In this document: piece by piece, positions 50,902-59,482 of the stretch
Position numbering within the stretch: the stretch's first letter is position 1
Layout: each line of letters starts with the position of its first letter
From: Bacteroides sp. 224
Lineage (GTDB): Bacteria; Bacteroidota; Bacteroidia; Bacteroidales; Bacteroidaceae
Reading direction: 5' to 3'
NCBI RefSeq assembly: GCF_010500995.1
Contig: NZ_QVMK01000006.1
Span: forward strand, 24,907-88,906
DNA: 64,000 nucleotides
The notes under the pieces: model-generated
The model's input: only the letters and a program-made list of their open reading frames with translations
Database searches by the model: none
What the model was told of the DNA's origin: nothing
Translations under genes and position numbers: made by a program

Positions 50902-52245
50902 ATGAAGAAACGAATCTTTTGGATAAGCATTCCATTCTTGCTTCTTATAGCGGGTATAGCTGTTTTTCATACCTTGGCACCTATCATAACAGGTTATGCA
51001 GCTAAGAATTTGGCATCCGGCATATTTGTGGCCGGACGTACACAAGAAAGTTTAGAAAAAGAAGATTTGAGTTTTTTCCCTATCAATCTGAATACTAATA
51101 TAATAGATTGGGAGAAAAAGGAAGTAACAAGTCGTTTTCTTTTTTGGAAATCCAAGGCGATTTATATAGAAGGTTTTGGATGTACATTGGTTCGCGATTT
51201 TTCGGAGAAAGAAATTCAGTCGAGGCCTTATACCATAGTTCCCACTCTTCCTGCAACTTCGGATACCATTCCTTGGCCTGCAGGCGATAAGTTGTCAGAC
51301 AGTATTCCATCAACACTGAATGCTCAAAAACTGGCTCTCTTTTTGGATACTGTTTTTGCCGACTCGTTGCCAATGAAAGGTACATTTGCAGTTGCCATAG
51401 CTTATAAAAATCAGTTGATAACCGAACGCTACAGAGATGATTTGTCGGCCGATAACCTGTTTTTAAGTTGGTCGATGGCCAAGAGTATAACAAATACATT
51501 AACAGGTATCTTGGTTTCGCAAAATAAAATGAACCTTGAAATTCCGGTTGCCATAAAGTATTGGCAGACGGATGAACGAGCAGAGATTACACTCGCCAAT
51601 TTGCTACAAATGAATAGCGGACTCGCATGGAATGAAGACTACGGGAGTAATTCTGATGTGAACCGGATGTTATTTAAAACAGGAAATATGTCTTTGTTTG
51701 CTGTTGATAAATCAATGAAAGCAAAACCAGACTCTACTTGGTATTATTCCTCAGGAACAACCAATATTGTTTGTCAACTGATACGTGATGCAATAGGAAA
51801 TGATACCGATTATTATGCTTTTCCTCGCAAAGCACTATTTAATAAGATTGGAATGCGTAATGCTATTTTCGAAGTCGATGCTTCCGGAACCTTTATAGGC
51901 TCTTCTTATATATATGCTTCCATGCGCGATTATGTACGCTACGGACTTCTTTATTTGAATAAAGGAAACTGGCTTGGCGAGCAGATATTTCCCGAAGAAT
52001 GGATTGACTTTACAACAACTACTTCCAAAGGTTCCAATGGAAGGTATGGTGCCTTCTTTTGGCTGAATAAAGGGAGTGATTATCCGGATGCTCCTGCCGA
52101 TACCTACCTGTGTAAAGGACATGATGGCCAATTCATATTTATTATTCCTTCCAAAGAGTTAGTCATAGTACGTACCGGTTTCTCTCAGAAAGGTGTTTTT
52201 GATGTAAATACCTTTTTAAAAGGTATTCTGGAATCGTTAGAATGA
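50902..52245 (+). CDS. Beta-lactamase-fold serine hydrolase, membrane-anchored
   Basis: A 447-aa protein with an N-terminal hydrophobic anchor (about 5-26) and a beta-lactamase/PBP-like domain: SxxK motif SMAK (Ser191, Lys194), a YSS motif (Tyr281) and KGHDG near the C-terminus in the place of KTG. The class C-like fold includes D-alanyl carboxypeptidases, esterases and amidases. It is exported. Transcribed with the maturase; no evidence for antibiotic resistance. Substrate unknown. Confidence 0.83.
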   Translation: MKKRIFWISIPFLLLIAGIAVFHTLAPIITGYAAKNLASGIFVAGRTQESLEKEDLSFFPINLNTNIIDWEKKEVTSRFLFWKSKAIYIEGFGCTLVRDFSEKEIQSRPYTIVPTLPATSDTIPWPAGDKLSDSIPSTLNAQKLALFLDTVFADSLPMKGTFAVAIAYKNQLITERYRDDLSADNLFLSWSMAKSITNTLTGILVSQNKMNLEIPVAIKYWQTDERAEITLANLLQMNSGLAWNEDYGSNSDVNRMLFKTGNMSLFAVDKSMKAKPDSTWYYSSGTTNIVCQLIRDAIGNDTDYYAFPRKALFNKIGMRNAIFEVDASGTFIGSSYIYASMRDYVRYGLLYLNKGNWLGEQIFPEEWIDFTTTTSKGSNGRYGAFFWLNKGSDYPDAPADTYLCKGHDGQFIFIIPSKELVIVRTGFSQKGVFDVNTFLKGILESLE

Positions 52246-52300
52246 AAAGCGAGAGAGAATAATATAAAAATTGAATCTTCTGCTTTTATTTGTTCTTTTT

Positions 52301-52322
52301 AGTATTTTTGGCAAAAAATACT
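52301..52322 (+). promoter_or_regulatory. Inverted repeat overlapping a -7 box just before the WYL gene
   Basis: AGTATTTTT (52301-52309) and AAAAATACT (52314-52322) form a perfect 9-bp inverted repeat ending at the base before the ATG. TATTTTTG (52303-52310) within it fits TAnnTTTG. A start site about 7 bases beyond would give a very short leader. Likely an autoregulatory operator. Confidence 0.5.
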
Positions 52323-53348
52323 ATGCCAGTTAATCGAAATGCCTTAATCCGTTATAAAACCATTGATACTTGTTTGCGTAATCCGTATCGTCGCTGGACA
52401 CTGGAAAATTTAATAGATGCCTGTTCAGATGCTCTTTATGAATACGAAGGAATTGATAAAGGAATCAGTCGTCGTACTATTCAGATGGATATACAAATGA
52501 TGCGTAGCGAGAAATTGGGTTATAATGCCCCTATAGTAGTGTATGAAAATAAGTACTATAAATACGAAGATCCCAACTACAGTATCACTAATACTCCTTT
52601 ATCCGGTCAAGACCTGAAAGTTATGTCCGAAGCCGTGGAAGTACTTCGGCAGTTTAAAGGCTTTTCTTACTTCTCGGGAATGGGTGATATTGTGAGTAGG
52701 CTGGAAGATCATATCACATCTGTTAAGCAAAAAACGGTTCCGGTGATTGACTTTGAAAAGAATGAAAGCTTGAAAGGACTGAATCATCTGGATGTAGTTT
52801 ATCATGCTATCATAAATAAGCAAACATTAAATTTGAAGTATCGTTCTTTTAAAGCTCGTTCCGCTTCTAATTTTATTTTCTATCCTTATTTGCTTAAAGA
52901 ATATCGCAATCGTTGGTTTGTGTATGGAACAAGAAAAGGAGTGAAAGTGCTCTTTAATTTAGCATTAGATCGAATTCATAACATAGAAATAGCAAAGAAC
53001 GAGCCATACAGAGAAAACACCTTTTTCGACCCACAAACTTTCTTTGATGATCTGGTAGGAGTTACTAAAACCATTAATCAGAAACCACATAAAGTTCGTT
53101 TTTGGGTAGATGCAGCCAATGCACCTTATGTAGAAACAAAACCCATTCATAAAAGTCAGATTTTAATTGAAGAAAGAGAAGACAAGTCGATGGTGTTTGA
53201 AATAGAAGTTATTCTTAACAGGGAGCTCGAACGCGAACTTTTAGGCTTTGGCGATTTTATAAAAGTATTATCTCCCCCTTCTCTGGCAGGTTTCATAAAA
53301 AGCAGATTTAAAAAAGCATATAATCTATATGAAGACGAGATATGTTAA
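52323..53348 (+). CDS. WYL-domain transcriptional regulator
   Basis: A 341-aa protein: an N-terminal winged helix (RYKTIDTCLRNPYRRW, SRRTIQMDIQMMR), then a central WYL domain (LNLKYRSFKARSASNFIFYPYLL ... RNRWFVYGTRKG, with W-F-V-Y in place of W-Y-L) and a C-terminal WCX-like part. WYL regulators sense small ligands or nucleic acids and control defence and stress genes. I use the ATG at 52323 over an earlier one because of the promoter-like repeat between them. Confidence 0.85.
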   Translation: MPVNRNALIRYKTIDTCLRNPYRRWTLENLIDACSDALYEYEGIDKGISRRTIQMDIQMMRSEKLGYNAPIVVYENKYYKYEDPNYSITNTPLSGQDLKVMSEAVEVLRQFKGFSYFSGMGDIVSRLEDHITSVKQKTVPVIDFEKNESLKGLNHLDVVYHAIINKQTLNLKYRSFKARSASNFIFYPYLLKEYRNRWFVYGTRKGVKVLFNLALDRIHNIEIAKNEPYRENTFFDPQTFFDDLVGVTKTINQKPHKVRFWVDAANAPYVETKPIHKSQILIEEREDKSMVFEIEVILNRELERELLGFGDFIKVLSPPSLAGFIKSRFKKAYNLYEDEIC

Positions 53349-53350
53349 AA

Positions 53351-53366
53351 GTGAACAATGTTTCAC
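53351..53366 (+). promoter_or_regulatory. Palindromic operator candidate upstream of TetR gene (site 1)
   Basis: GTGAACAATGTTTCAC: outer GTGAA/TTCAC arms, 16 bp long, 43 bp before the TetR start codon. It shares GTGAAC and TTCAC with the site at 54053-54068 at the same spacing, suggesting one repressor binds both. Confidence 0.65.
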
Positions 53367-53408
53367 ATCTCTATTGCATGTTACAAATAAATTACATTAT
53401 TTTGTAGC

Positions 53409-54023
53409 GTGAAATTCTATAAGGAAGATATATTAAAGGTCGCTTTTGATGAATTTATGGTGAATGGATATGCTAGCCCAATCATTAGCAGTTTGCAGGA
53501 AAAGCTGGGAATGTCGAGGGGAGCACTTTATCGGCACTATAAAAATAAGGACGAGCTATTTAAAGTAGTGGTAGATACCTATTTCTTTCATACACTCGAA
53601 CGAATAACAGCAAAAATAGATCCTACTATCTCTGTCCCCGAATTAGTTCGTTCTTTACAAAAAAGACAACGATTAATAGCCAAATTGATTACAACTAAAG
53701 GAGGGTCCAGATTTACATTCCTTAATTTCAATAACTTAATGATTCAGGCTGCCAGGTATTATCCGGGGTTTACTATTCGCTATAAAAAGATACAACTTCA
53801 TGTAGACAGTCAGTGGAGAATTGCTTTGAAGAATAGCATTATTGCCGGAGAAATACGATCAAACATTGATGTGAATTTGATGAGTCGTTTATTTACAAAG
53901 ATTTATTTTATGGATACACGAGAAGATTTTCCAATAAGAGAAAACGGGATGCCTAATACTAAAAGTAATATCGATGGGCAAGATCAGTTTGTATTATATT
54001 TATATGGACTGATGAAGCTGTAA
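53409..54023 (+). CDS. TetR/AcrR-family regulator of the chromosomal KAS III gene
   Basis: A 204-aa protein, GTG start, with HTH (ISSLQEKLGMSRGALYRHYKNKDELF) and helical regulatory domain containing QAARYYPGFTIRYKK, similar in layout to the ICE TetR (QALHYYPNFGERA). The GTGAAC palindromes upstream of this gene and of the ketosynthase suggest autoregulation and repression of the next gene. The ligand may be an acyl compound, by analogy with FadR/FabR-like TetRs; that is inference. Confidence 0.85.
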   Translation: MKFYKEDILKVAFDEFMVNGYASPIISSLQEKLGMSRGALYRHYKNKDELFKVVVDTYFFHTLERITAKIDPTISVPELVRSLQKRQRLIAKLITTKGGSRFTFLNFNNLMIQAARYYPGFTIRYKKIQLHVDSQWRIALKNSIIAGEIRSNIDVNLMSRLFTKIYFMDTREDFPIRENGMPNTKSNIDGQDQFVLYLYGLMKL

Positions 54024-54052
54024 ACAATAACAATATATTTTTTATATAAAAA

Positions 54053-54068
54053 GTGAACGGGTGTTCAC
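54053..54068 (+). promoter_or_regulatory. Palindromic operator candidate upstream of KAS III (site 2)
   Basis: GTGAACGGGTGTTCAC, with perfect 6-bp GTGAAC/GTTCAC arms and a 4-bp centre, lies 43 bp before the ketosynthase start codon, the same distance as site 1 from its gene. A second, perfect 16-bp palindrome GTTTATAATTATAAAC follows at 54080-54095. Confidence 0.7.
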
Positions 54069-54111
54069 AATAGTAAGAAGTTTATAATTATAAACCATTA
54101 AATATTTACCC

Positions 54112-55077
54112 ATGTTTATTAATTCAACAGGTTTTTATGTTCCGGAGACAAGTATCCCAAACAGTTACTTTACAGAACTGAACGGATTGAGTGATGATTG
54201 GATTTACCAGCGTACTGGTATTCGTGCACGAGTGAGGGCCTCGGAAAAAGAGACATTAAACTATATGTGTCAGCAAGCTGTGGAAATGGCGGCAGAGAAA
54301 TTACCTTATGGCATTACCACAGTTGATTTAATTATTTTTGCTTCATATACCCCTTCGGATACAGTAGGTACTACCGGACACTGGATTCAAAGAGAGTTTG
54401 GAATAGAAAACGCTAAAGTGTTTTATATTTCTTCCGCTTGTTCATCCGGAATGAATGCTATAGAAGCCGTAAGTGCTTATTTTTCTGCCGGTTTGGCAAA
54501 AAGGGCTTTATTGATCTGTGCTGATAGAAATTCTTCTTTCTCTGATGATACAGATTCGGTAGCCGGTCATTTATGGGGAGATGCAGCTGTAGCCTATTTT
54601 CTTTCGGGAGAGCGCTATAATGACTCTGAAACCGAAGTACTGGATATCATGACTCAAGGACTTGGGCATATTGGACAGGGACCGGAGGCAGTAAAACTGA
54701 ATCTCCCACATGGAGGTATTCAGATGCCATTTGGAAAAGATGTATTTACATACGCCTGTACCTATATTGCTCAGAATACAGAGAAGATTTTAGCAGATAA
54801 TGGCTATGAAGTAAAAGACCTTTCCTATTTTATTGGTCATCAGGCTAACATGCGTATTCTTAAAAACGTGGCTCATCGTTTAGGATTGCCGGAGAAAAAA
54901 TCTTTATCCAATATTGAGCGTATGGGAAATACAGGGTCTGCCAGTGCTTTACTTGTATTTGCAATGAATGACAGTCGTTTTGAAAGTGGCGACTTGGTAT
55001 GTATGTCGGTATTTGGTGGAGGATATTCTGCCGGTGCGTGTTTGATACTGATAGGAAAAAGAACTGATTCTGTATAA
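54112..55077 (+). CDS. KAS III-like 3-oxoacyl-ACP synthase (FabH type), chromosomal copy
   Basis: A 321-aa protein with the FabH fold and length. Catalytic Cys110 in ISSACSSGMNA, His243 in FIGHQANMRI and Asn273 in RMGNTGSASAL match the canonical triad. The GHQANMR and GNTGSAS motifs are near FabH, but the ACSSG differs from ACAGF, so it may use a special acyl primer. It is likely controlled by the upstream TetR. It is one of two such ketosynthases in the window; the other, on the ICE, is longer and more divergent. Confidence 0.88.
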   Translation: MFINSTGFYVPETSIPNSYFTELNGLSDDWIYQRTGIRARVRASEKETLNYMCQQAVEMAAEKLPYGITTVDLIIFASYTPSDTVGTTGHWIQREFGIENAKVFYISSACSSGMNAIEAVSAYFSAGLAKRALLICADRNSSFSDDTDSVAGHLWGDAAVAYFLSGERYNDSETEVLDIMTQGLGHIGQGPEAVKLNLPHGGIQMPFGKDVFTYACTYIAQNTEKILADNGYEVKDLSYFIGHQANMRILKNVAHRLGLPEKKSLSNIERMGNTGSASALLVFAMNDSRFESGDLVCMSVFGGGYSAGACLILIGKRTDSV

Positions 55078-55103
55078 TTTTGGAAATACATTAGAAACCG
55101 TTT

Positions 55104-55139
55104 AAAATCCCTGTATTTATTTGAGTACAGGGATTTTTT
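55104..55139. terminator. Intrinsic terminator after KAS III (convergent with GH92)
   Basis: A 12-bp stem (55104-55115, AAAATCCCTGTA, with 55126-55137) with a 10-nt loop and a T-tract. On the other strand the loop's A-rich flank provides a weaker tail, so it may work in both directions. Confidence 0.88.
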
Positions 55140-55161
55140 GAATATATACGCCTGATTTTGA

Positions 55162-57186
55162 CTAATAATACAATTCCAGTTTCCCGCCTTTTATTAATTC
55201 ATTGTGATCTATACTGAAATCGGCAACCTCTTTTCCATTAAAACGTACGCTTTGAATGAGGTCTTGGGGGGATTTTCGATTAATCGCCTTGATTGTCAAT
55301 TTCTTATTCTTTGTTAACCGAATTACCAGTTCATCATAAAGTGGCGAAGTGATTTCATACCAAGGTTCTCCGATAACCAAAGGATACAGCCCTATGGCAC
55401 CGAAAACATAATACGCACACATGGTTCCATCGTCTTCATCCATTTCCGGTAAGAAACCATTTTTCTTTGTGGTAAATGTTTTGGCTATAACAGGTTTAGG
55501 ATATTCCGCATTTCCTCCATAGAGATGTGTCATTTCCTCGGTAAGTATTTTGCGGACGATTTTCTGGCAGTTTTCCGGATAACCCAACCGATTGTAAAGA
55601 TAAGGAATGTGCAGACCTGGTTCGTTAGTCTGATTACTCAGATTGTTGGCATAATAATAGTTTAATTGCTTGGCAAGTACATCTTTTCCTCCCGAAGTTT
55701 CTATCATTATGTCCAGATATTGAGGCACCGCCCACCGATATTGCCAGCGTGTACCCTGATACAAACCACTTCCACGCATTTTTGTAAATGATTCGTTTAT
55801 ATCTTTGAAGTCTTTTAACCAAATGGAACGAAATAGTTCTTCTGCTCTTTTGGCATACATCATTGAATCTTCTTTTTTACCAAGCAGTTTTGCAATTTCA
55901 CTCATACTCCATAAATCAATGGCCGTTTCGAAAGCTTGATCAGGGCGCTGAGTTTGTAAAGTCTCCATGTCCTTTTTGAAACCTTCATACCCATCAGAAA
56001 GATCAAAAGGAATACCTTTTTTATAAGCATCCAGAATAATAGCTATGGAATGTTCAGTACGAACGGTGGGAGTAGATTCATATTTTGTAGCCCAATCTTT
56101 TTTGCCATACTTATATAATTTAGAAAGCGATAAGCTGATATTTCGCATGGTTGAATGGTCTATCAATGTAATTAACGGAAATTTAGTGCGATAAGAATCC
56201 CACATAGACCATGAGCTATAATAAGTAAAGTTATCGGCCTGTTGAATGGAGCCATCGGTTGCCAAATATCGGCGATCGTGAGAAGTAACGTTTGCCGGGC
56301 TTAGGAATACGCGATACAAACAGGTATAGAAAAGCGTTAAATCATTTCTATCTGTGCTGTTGATCTGAATACGGGAAAGAAGTTTTTCCCAGTCTGCCGC
56401 TGCCTGTTTACGAATATCCGAGAACCTCTTTTTTGAATAACGGGTGTTTTCTTCTTTTGCAACATCGTATCCCAAAGGAGACAGTGCAATGCGCACTTCG
56501 ACGGAGGATGTTGAATTTCTGCTAAACTCCAGTTCTGCTATTCCTTCCTGTTGAGATAAAACGTTGAATGGTTCATTAGTTGTCAGGTTATAATACAATT
56601 TGTATTCACCGTGATTGCAGGTGTTTCCTGTTCTGATAAAACCTTGTAACTCGTAATCGGAAATCACTTTGATTTCACATTCTCTTATTTTTTCAAATCC
56701 GGCAGTTACATCTAATGTTAATAAGGCTTTTTCGGTTTCGGGATAATGAAAACGCTCAATAGCCAGGTTATTAGTAGCAGAAAGTTCCACTTTTACGCCA
56801 TTGTTCAGCGTAACAGCATAATATCCCGGTGTAGCTGTTTCGGTTGATTTGTTGATTTCCGGCTGAATGCTTTTACTCACCGGTTTTAGTCGAATGTTGC
56901 CGCCGGCTCCACTACATCCAATTCCGGAAATTCGGTTTACGCTAAATCCGGATATTCTGGTAATGTTGTAATCATAACCCACGTGACTTCTCGGAACCAT
57001 GTCGGGACATACTCTTACCATGCCGTAGGGCACACAGGCGGCAGGGTCTACCTGACCATTGTCTCCGGCAGTTCCAATGAATAAATCGACATAATCACAT
57101 TTCAGTTCTTTTTTCTTGGCGAAACTCTGTACTTGTGGTAAACTTATTAAAAGAATAAATAAAAAAGTGGTGTTTAGTTGTTTCAT
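55162..57186 (-). CDS. GH92 family glycosidase (alpha-mannosidase type)
   Basis: A 674-aa exported protein (signal to about 23) with both GH92 domains: the N-terminal VDLFIGTAGDNGQVDPAACVP and GFSVNRISGIGCSGAGG blocks, and the C-terminal MDEDDGTMCAYYVFGAIGLYPLVIGEPWYEI box with the acidic EMDEDDG residues used for calcium and catalysis. GH92 enzymes remove alpha-linked mannose with inversion. It is not beside SusC/SusD genes, so its substrate context is unclear. Confidence 0.93.
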   Translation of the reverse strand: MKQLNTTFLFILLISLPQVQSFAKKKELKCDYVDLFIGTAGDNGQVDPAACVPYGMVRVCPDMVPRSHVGYDYNITRISGFSVNRISGIGCSGAGGNIRLKPVSKSIQPEINKSTETATPGYYAVTLNNGVKVELSATNNLAIERFHYPETEKALLTLDVTAGFEKIRECEIKVISDYELQGFIRTGNTCNHGEYKLYYNLTTNEPFNVLSQQEGIAELEFSRNSTSSVEVRIALSPLGYDVAKEENTRYSKKRFSDIRKQAAADWEKLLSRIQINSTDRNDLTLFYTCLYRVFLSPANVTSHDRRYLATDGSIQQADNFTYYSSWSMWDSYRTKFPLITLIDHSTMRNISLSLSKLYKYGKKDWATKYESTPTVRTEHSIAIILDAYKKGIPFDLSDGYEGFKKDMETLQTQRPDQAFETAIDLWSMSEIAKLLGKKEDSMMYAKRAEELFRSIWLKDFKDINESFTKMRGSGLYQGTRWQYRWAVPQYLDIMIETSGGKDVLAKQLNYYYANNLSNQTNEPGLHIPYLYNRLGYPENCQKIVRKILTEEMTHLYGGNAEYPKPVIAKTFTTKKNGFLPEMDEDDGTMCAYYVFGAIGLYPLVIGEPWYEITSPLYDELVIRLTKNKKLTIKAINRKSPQDLIQSVRFNGKEVADFSIDHNELIKGGKLELYY

Positions 57187-57223
57187 TGTATAAATATGCT
57201 TAGAGTGTTATTGGCAAATAAAC

Positions 57224-58411
57224 CTATCGCAATTTCTTTTTTTGATAATAAGAAGCAGATACACTGAAGAAATAAATAATTCCTATAACCAGTATTCCGC
57301 TACAAATGCCATAGAGCCAGTCAAAGTTTAATTTTTCAATCACCATGCCACCTATAACTGTTCCTATTCCTATGCCTAAATCCCAGAAAGTAAAATAAGT
57401 GGCATTAGCCGTGCCACGTTGGTTGTGCCGTGCCAGGTTGATGAGCATTGTCTGAAAGGCAGGGTTCAGGTATCCCAATCCTATTCCCATAATGAAAGCG
57501 ATGAGATAAAGCATCCATGTACTTTTGCAGAACGTAAACAAGATGAATGAAAGAATCAGGAAATAACTGCCAATCAGAATCATTTGTACAATCTTTCCGT
57601 TATTAATGGGGCGGGCAGAGAGAATACGCGCCAATATAATTCCAAAAGACAGAACGATAAAAAACAATCCGGCACTACTTTCAAAGGGAGCTAAATCACT
57701 GTATAGTCCCATATAGTTGAGTACACAACCATAGCCTAAACCTATCATGAAAAGCAAAGCTACACAGGGCAGTGCATTTACCAGTATGAAGCGGTCGAGC
57801 GATAACGTTTGATGAACTTCCTGTTTTGCACGTTCTTTTTTGATTGGTTTAATAAATAGAATGGTAAAGAAACCAATAAGCCCGGAAAAGAATGCAGCGA
57901 GAAAGAGTGTATCAAAAGAATAATTGTTGTGAATCCAAAGCCCGGTAACAGGACCGATAGCCATTGCTATATTGGCAGCCATCCCAAAATATCCGATACC
58001 TTCGCCGCGCCTTTCCGATGCCATGATATCTACTGCTACTGTGCTGCCGCTTACTGTACTGATACCGAATGCAACACCATGCAGTGTACGAAGAATCATG
58101 AATAACATAAGCGTGGTGCCTACAACATATCCGGCGAAGATAATACAAAAGAAGCCATAACAAATAAGGTATAGTGGTTTACGACTGAACTTGTCGACCA
58201 TGAATCCCGAAAAAGGACGAATAAAAAGTGCTGATATGGTATAAAGCGCCAATACAATGCCAGCCAGCGAACCGCTTGCACCCAGATTGTTCATTACATA
58301 AAATGGCAATACGGGAATCAGCATATAAAAAGAATAGAATAAAAGAAGGTTAGAAATAAAAACGAATATAAAATCTTTGGTCCATAAAGCAGGACGGTTA
58401 TTATTATTCAT
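57224..58411 (-). CDS. MFS transporter
   Basis: A 395-aa protein with 12 predicted hydrophobic helices; the conserved loop after helix 2 reads PFSGFMVDKFSRKPLYL (G-x-x-x-D-R/K-F-x-R/K-K). The second half repeats with KYLNPAFQTMLINLARHNQRGTANAT. It resembles the drug/sugar efflux branch. I use the ATG at 58411 (MNNNNRPALW), more like relatives; a start 12 codons earlier (58447) is possible. Its partner is the divergent AraC regulator. Confidence 0.85.
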   Translation of the reverse strand: MNNNNRPALWTKDFIFVFISNLLLFYSFYMLIPVLPFYVMNNLGASGSLAGIVLALYTISALFIRPFSGFMVDKFSRKPLYLICYGFFCIIFAGYVVGTTLMLFMILRTLHGVAFGISTVSGSTVAVDIMASERRGEGIGYFGMAANIAMAIGPVTGLWIHNNYSFDTLFLAAFFSGLIGFFTILFIKPIKKERAKQEVHQTLSLDRFILVNALPCVALLFMIGLGYGCVLNYMGLYSDLAPFESSAGLFFIVLSFGIILARILSARPINNGKIVQMILIGSYFLILSFILFTFCKSTWMLYLIAFIMGIGLGYLNPAFQTMLINLARHNQRGTANATYFTFWDLGIGIGTVIGGMVIEKLNFDWLYGICSGILVIGIIYFFSVSASYYQKKKLR

Positions 58412-58504
58412 GTGAGTTGGATTTATCATTGGATTAAACTTCTGCAAAAGTAGTTTATGTGTAAGCTAAAACCAAGTGTATTCAAATGTTTTATATTCTT
58501 TAAT

Positions 58505-59380
58505 CTATATTTCGGAAGATCTTTTACGTACTTTATACTCCGTAGGTGTCTGTCCAGTTTGTTCCTTAAATACTTTATTAAAATAGGTAATTGTTTCAAA
58601 TCCACATTCTATACTTACTTGCGAGATGTTGGTGTCTTCCATTAATAGGAGTTTACAGGCATAATCTATACGCATATCTAAGATGTAGTTCTTAAAAGAC
58701 TTCCCTGTTTTACCTTTAAAGAAACGGCAAAATGCGGTGGGATTCATGGCGGCGAAAGAGGAAATCTCTTCCAAATCAATCCGACGGGTATAGTGCTTAT
58801 TTAGGTAGGCTATTATTTTATCGATTCTTGAAACATCAAAAGGAATATGATAAGTATAGTCTGATGTAGAGATGATCTGGCGCGAATTGGTTTCGGACAT
58901 CAGTTTTAAGAGTTGCAGAAAAGAAGTAATCTGGTCTATTCCTTTCTCTTGAGGAATCGAATCCAATAATGCTTTTAGTTTAGACGAATGTGGCGAAGGG
59001 AAAAATACGCCTCGTTGCGACTCTTCGAACAGCGTTTTTATCTTTATAAAATGAGGATAATGGTTGATAGCATGCTGCATAAAGTCTTTCTCGAACTGAA
59101 TAATGGTTCCTTTCACACTGAGCAGACAGTCGTCGGCACTGTATGCCTCATCGCTTTTCATGCAGTGGGGCAGATTGGGGCCGGTTAAGAGAATATCTCC
59201 ATCTGTGTATCTTTCTATGCTGTTTCCTATAAAACGGGTTCCAGTCCCTGTTTTTACATAAATAATTTCGTATTCCGGGTGAAAGTGCCACGGATAGGTA
59301 AAACGTTTATAGTGATAAAAACGAGCTTTCAGTGGCGACGATTTAGAGATAGGAAGCTGCTCATTGATAATCTTTTTCAT
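58505..59380 (-). CDS. AraC-family transcriptional regulator with N-terminal cupin
   Basis: A 291-aa protein: an N-terminal cupin (YPWHFHPEYEIIYVKTGTGTRFIG), then two C-terminal AraC HTHs (IDLEEISSFAAMNPTAFCRFFKGKTGKSF and a second with FKEQTGQTPTEYKVRKRS). The cupin likely senses a sugar or uronate, and the protein probably controls the divergent SDR-GH115-UxuA operon and the MFS gene; that role is inferred from position. Confidence 0.88.
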   Translation of the reverse strand: MKKIINEQLPISKSSPLKARFYHYKRFTYPWHFHPEYEIIYVKTGTGTRFIGNSIERYTDGDILLTGPNLPHCMKSDEAYSADDCLLSVKGTIIQFEKDFMQHAINHYPHFIKIKTLFEESQRGVFFPSPHSSKLKALLDSIPQEKGIDQITSFLQLLKLMSETNSRQIISTSDYTYHIPFDVSRIDKIIAYLNKHYTRRIDLEEISSFAAMNPTAFCRFFKGKTGKSFKNYILDMRIDYACKLLLMEDTNISQVSIECGFETITYFNKVFKEQTGQTPTEYKVRKRSSEI

Positions 59381-59391
59381 GCTTAAAAATG

Positions 59392-59455
59392 CAAATGTAA
59401 AATAACTATATGCAAATATAGAGGAATATTCTTGTGCTTTGTGTTATTATTTTTG
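59392..59455. promoter_or_regulatory. Divergent promoter region between AraC and SDR genes
   Basis: TAnnTTTG boxes lie on both strands: TACATTTG (minus, 59392-59399) and TATATTTG (minus, 59413-59420) for the AraC gene, and TATTTTTG (plus, 59448-59455) for the SDR gene, 27 bp before its ATG. Clear -33 boxes are not visible. Confidence 0.5.
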
Positions 59456-59482
59456 CAAAAGGGAAAAAATAACTAAGTATTT

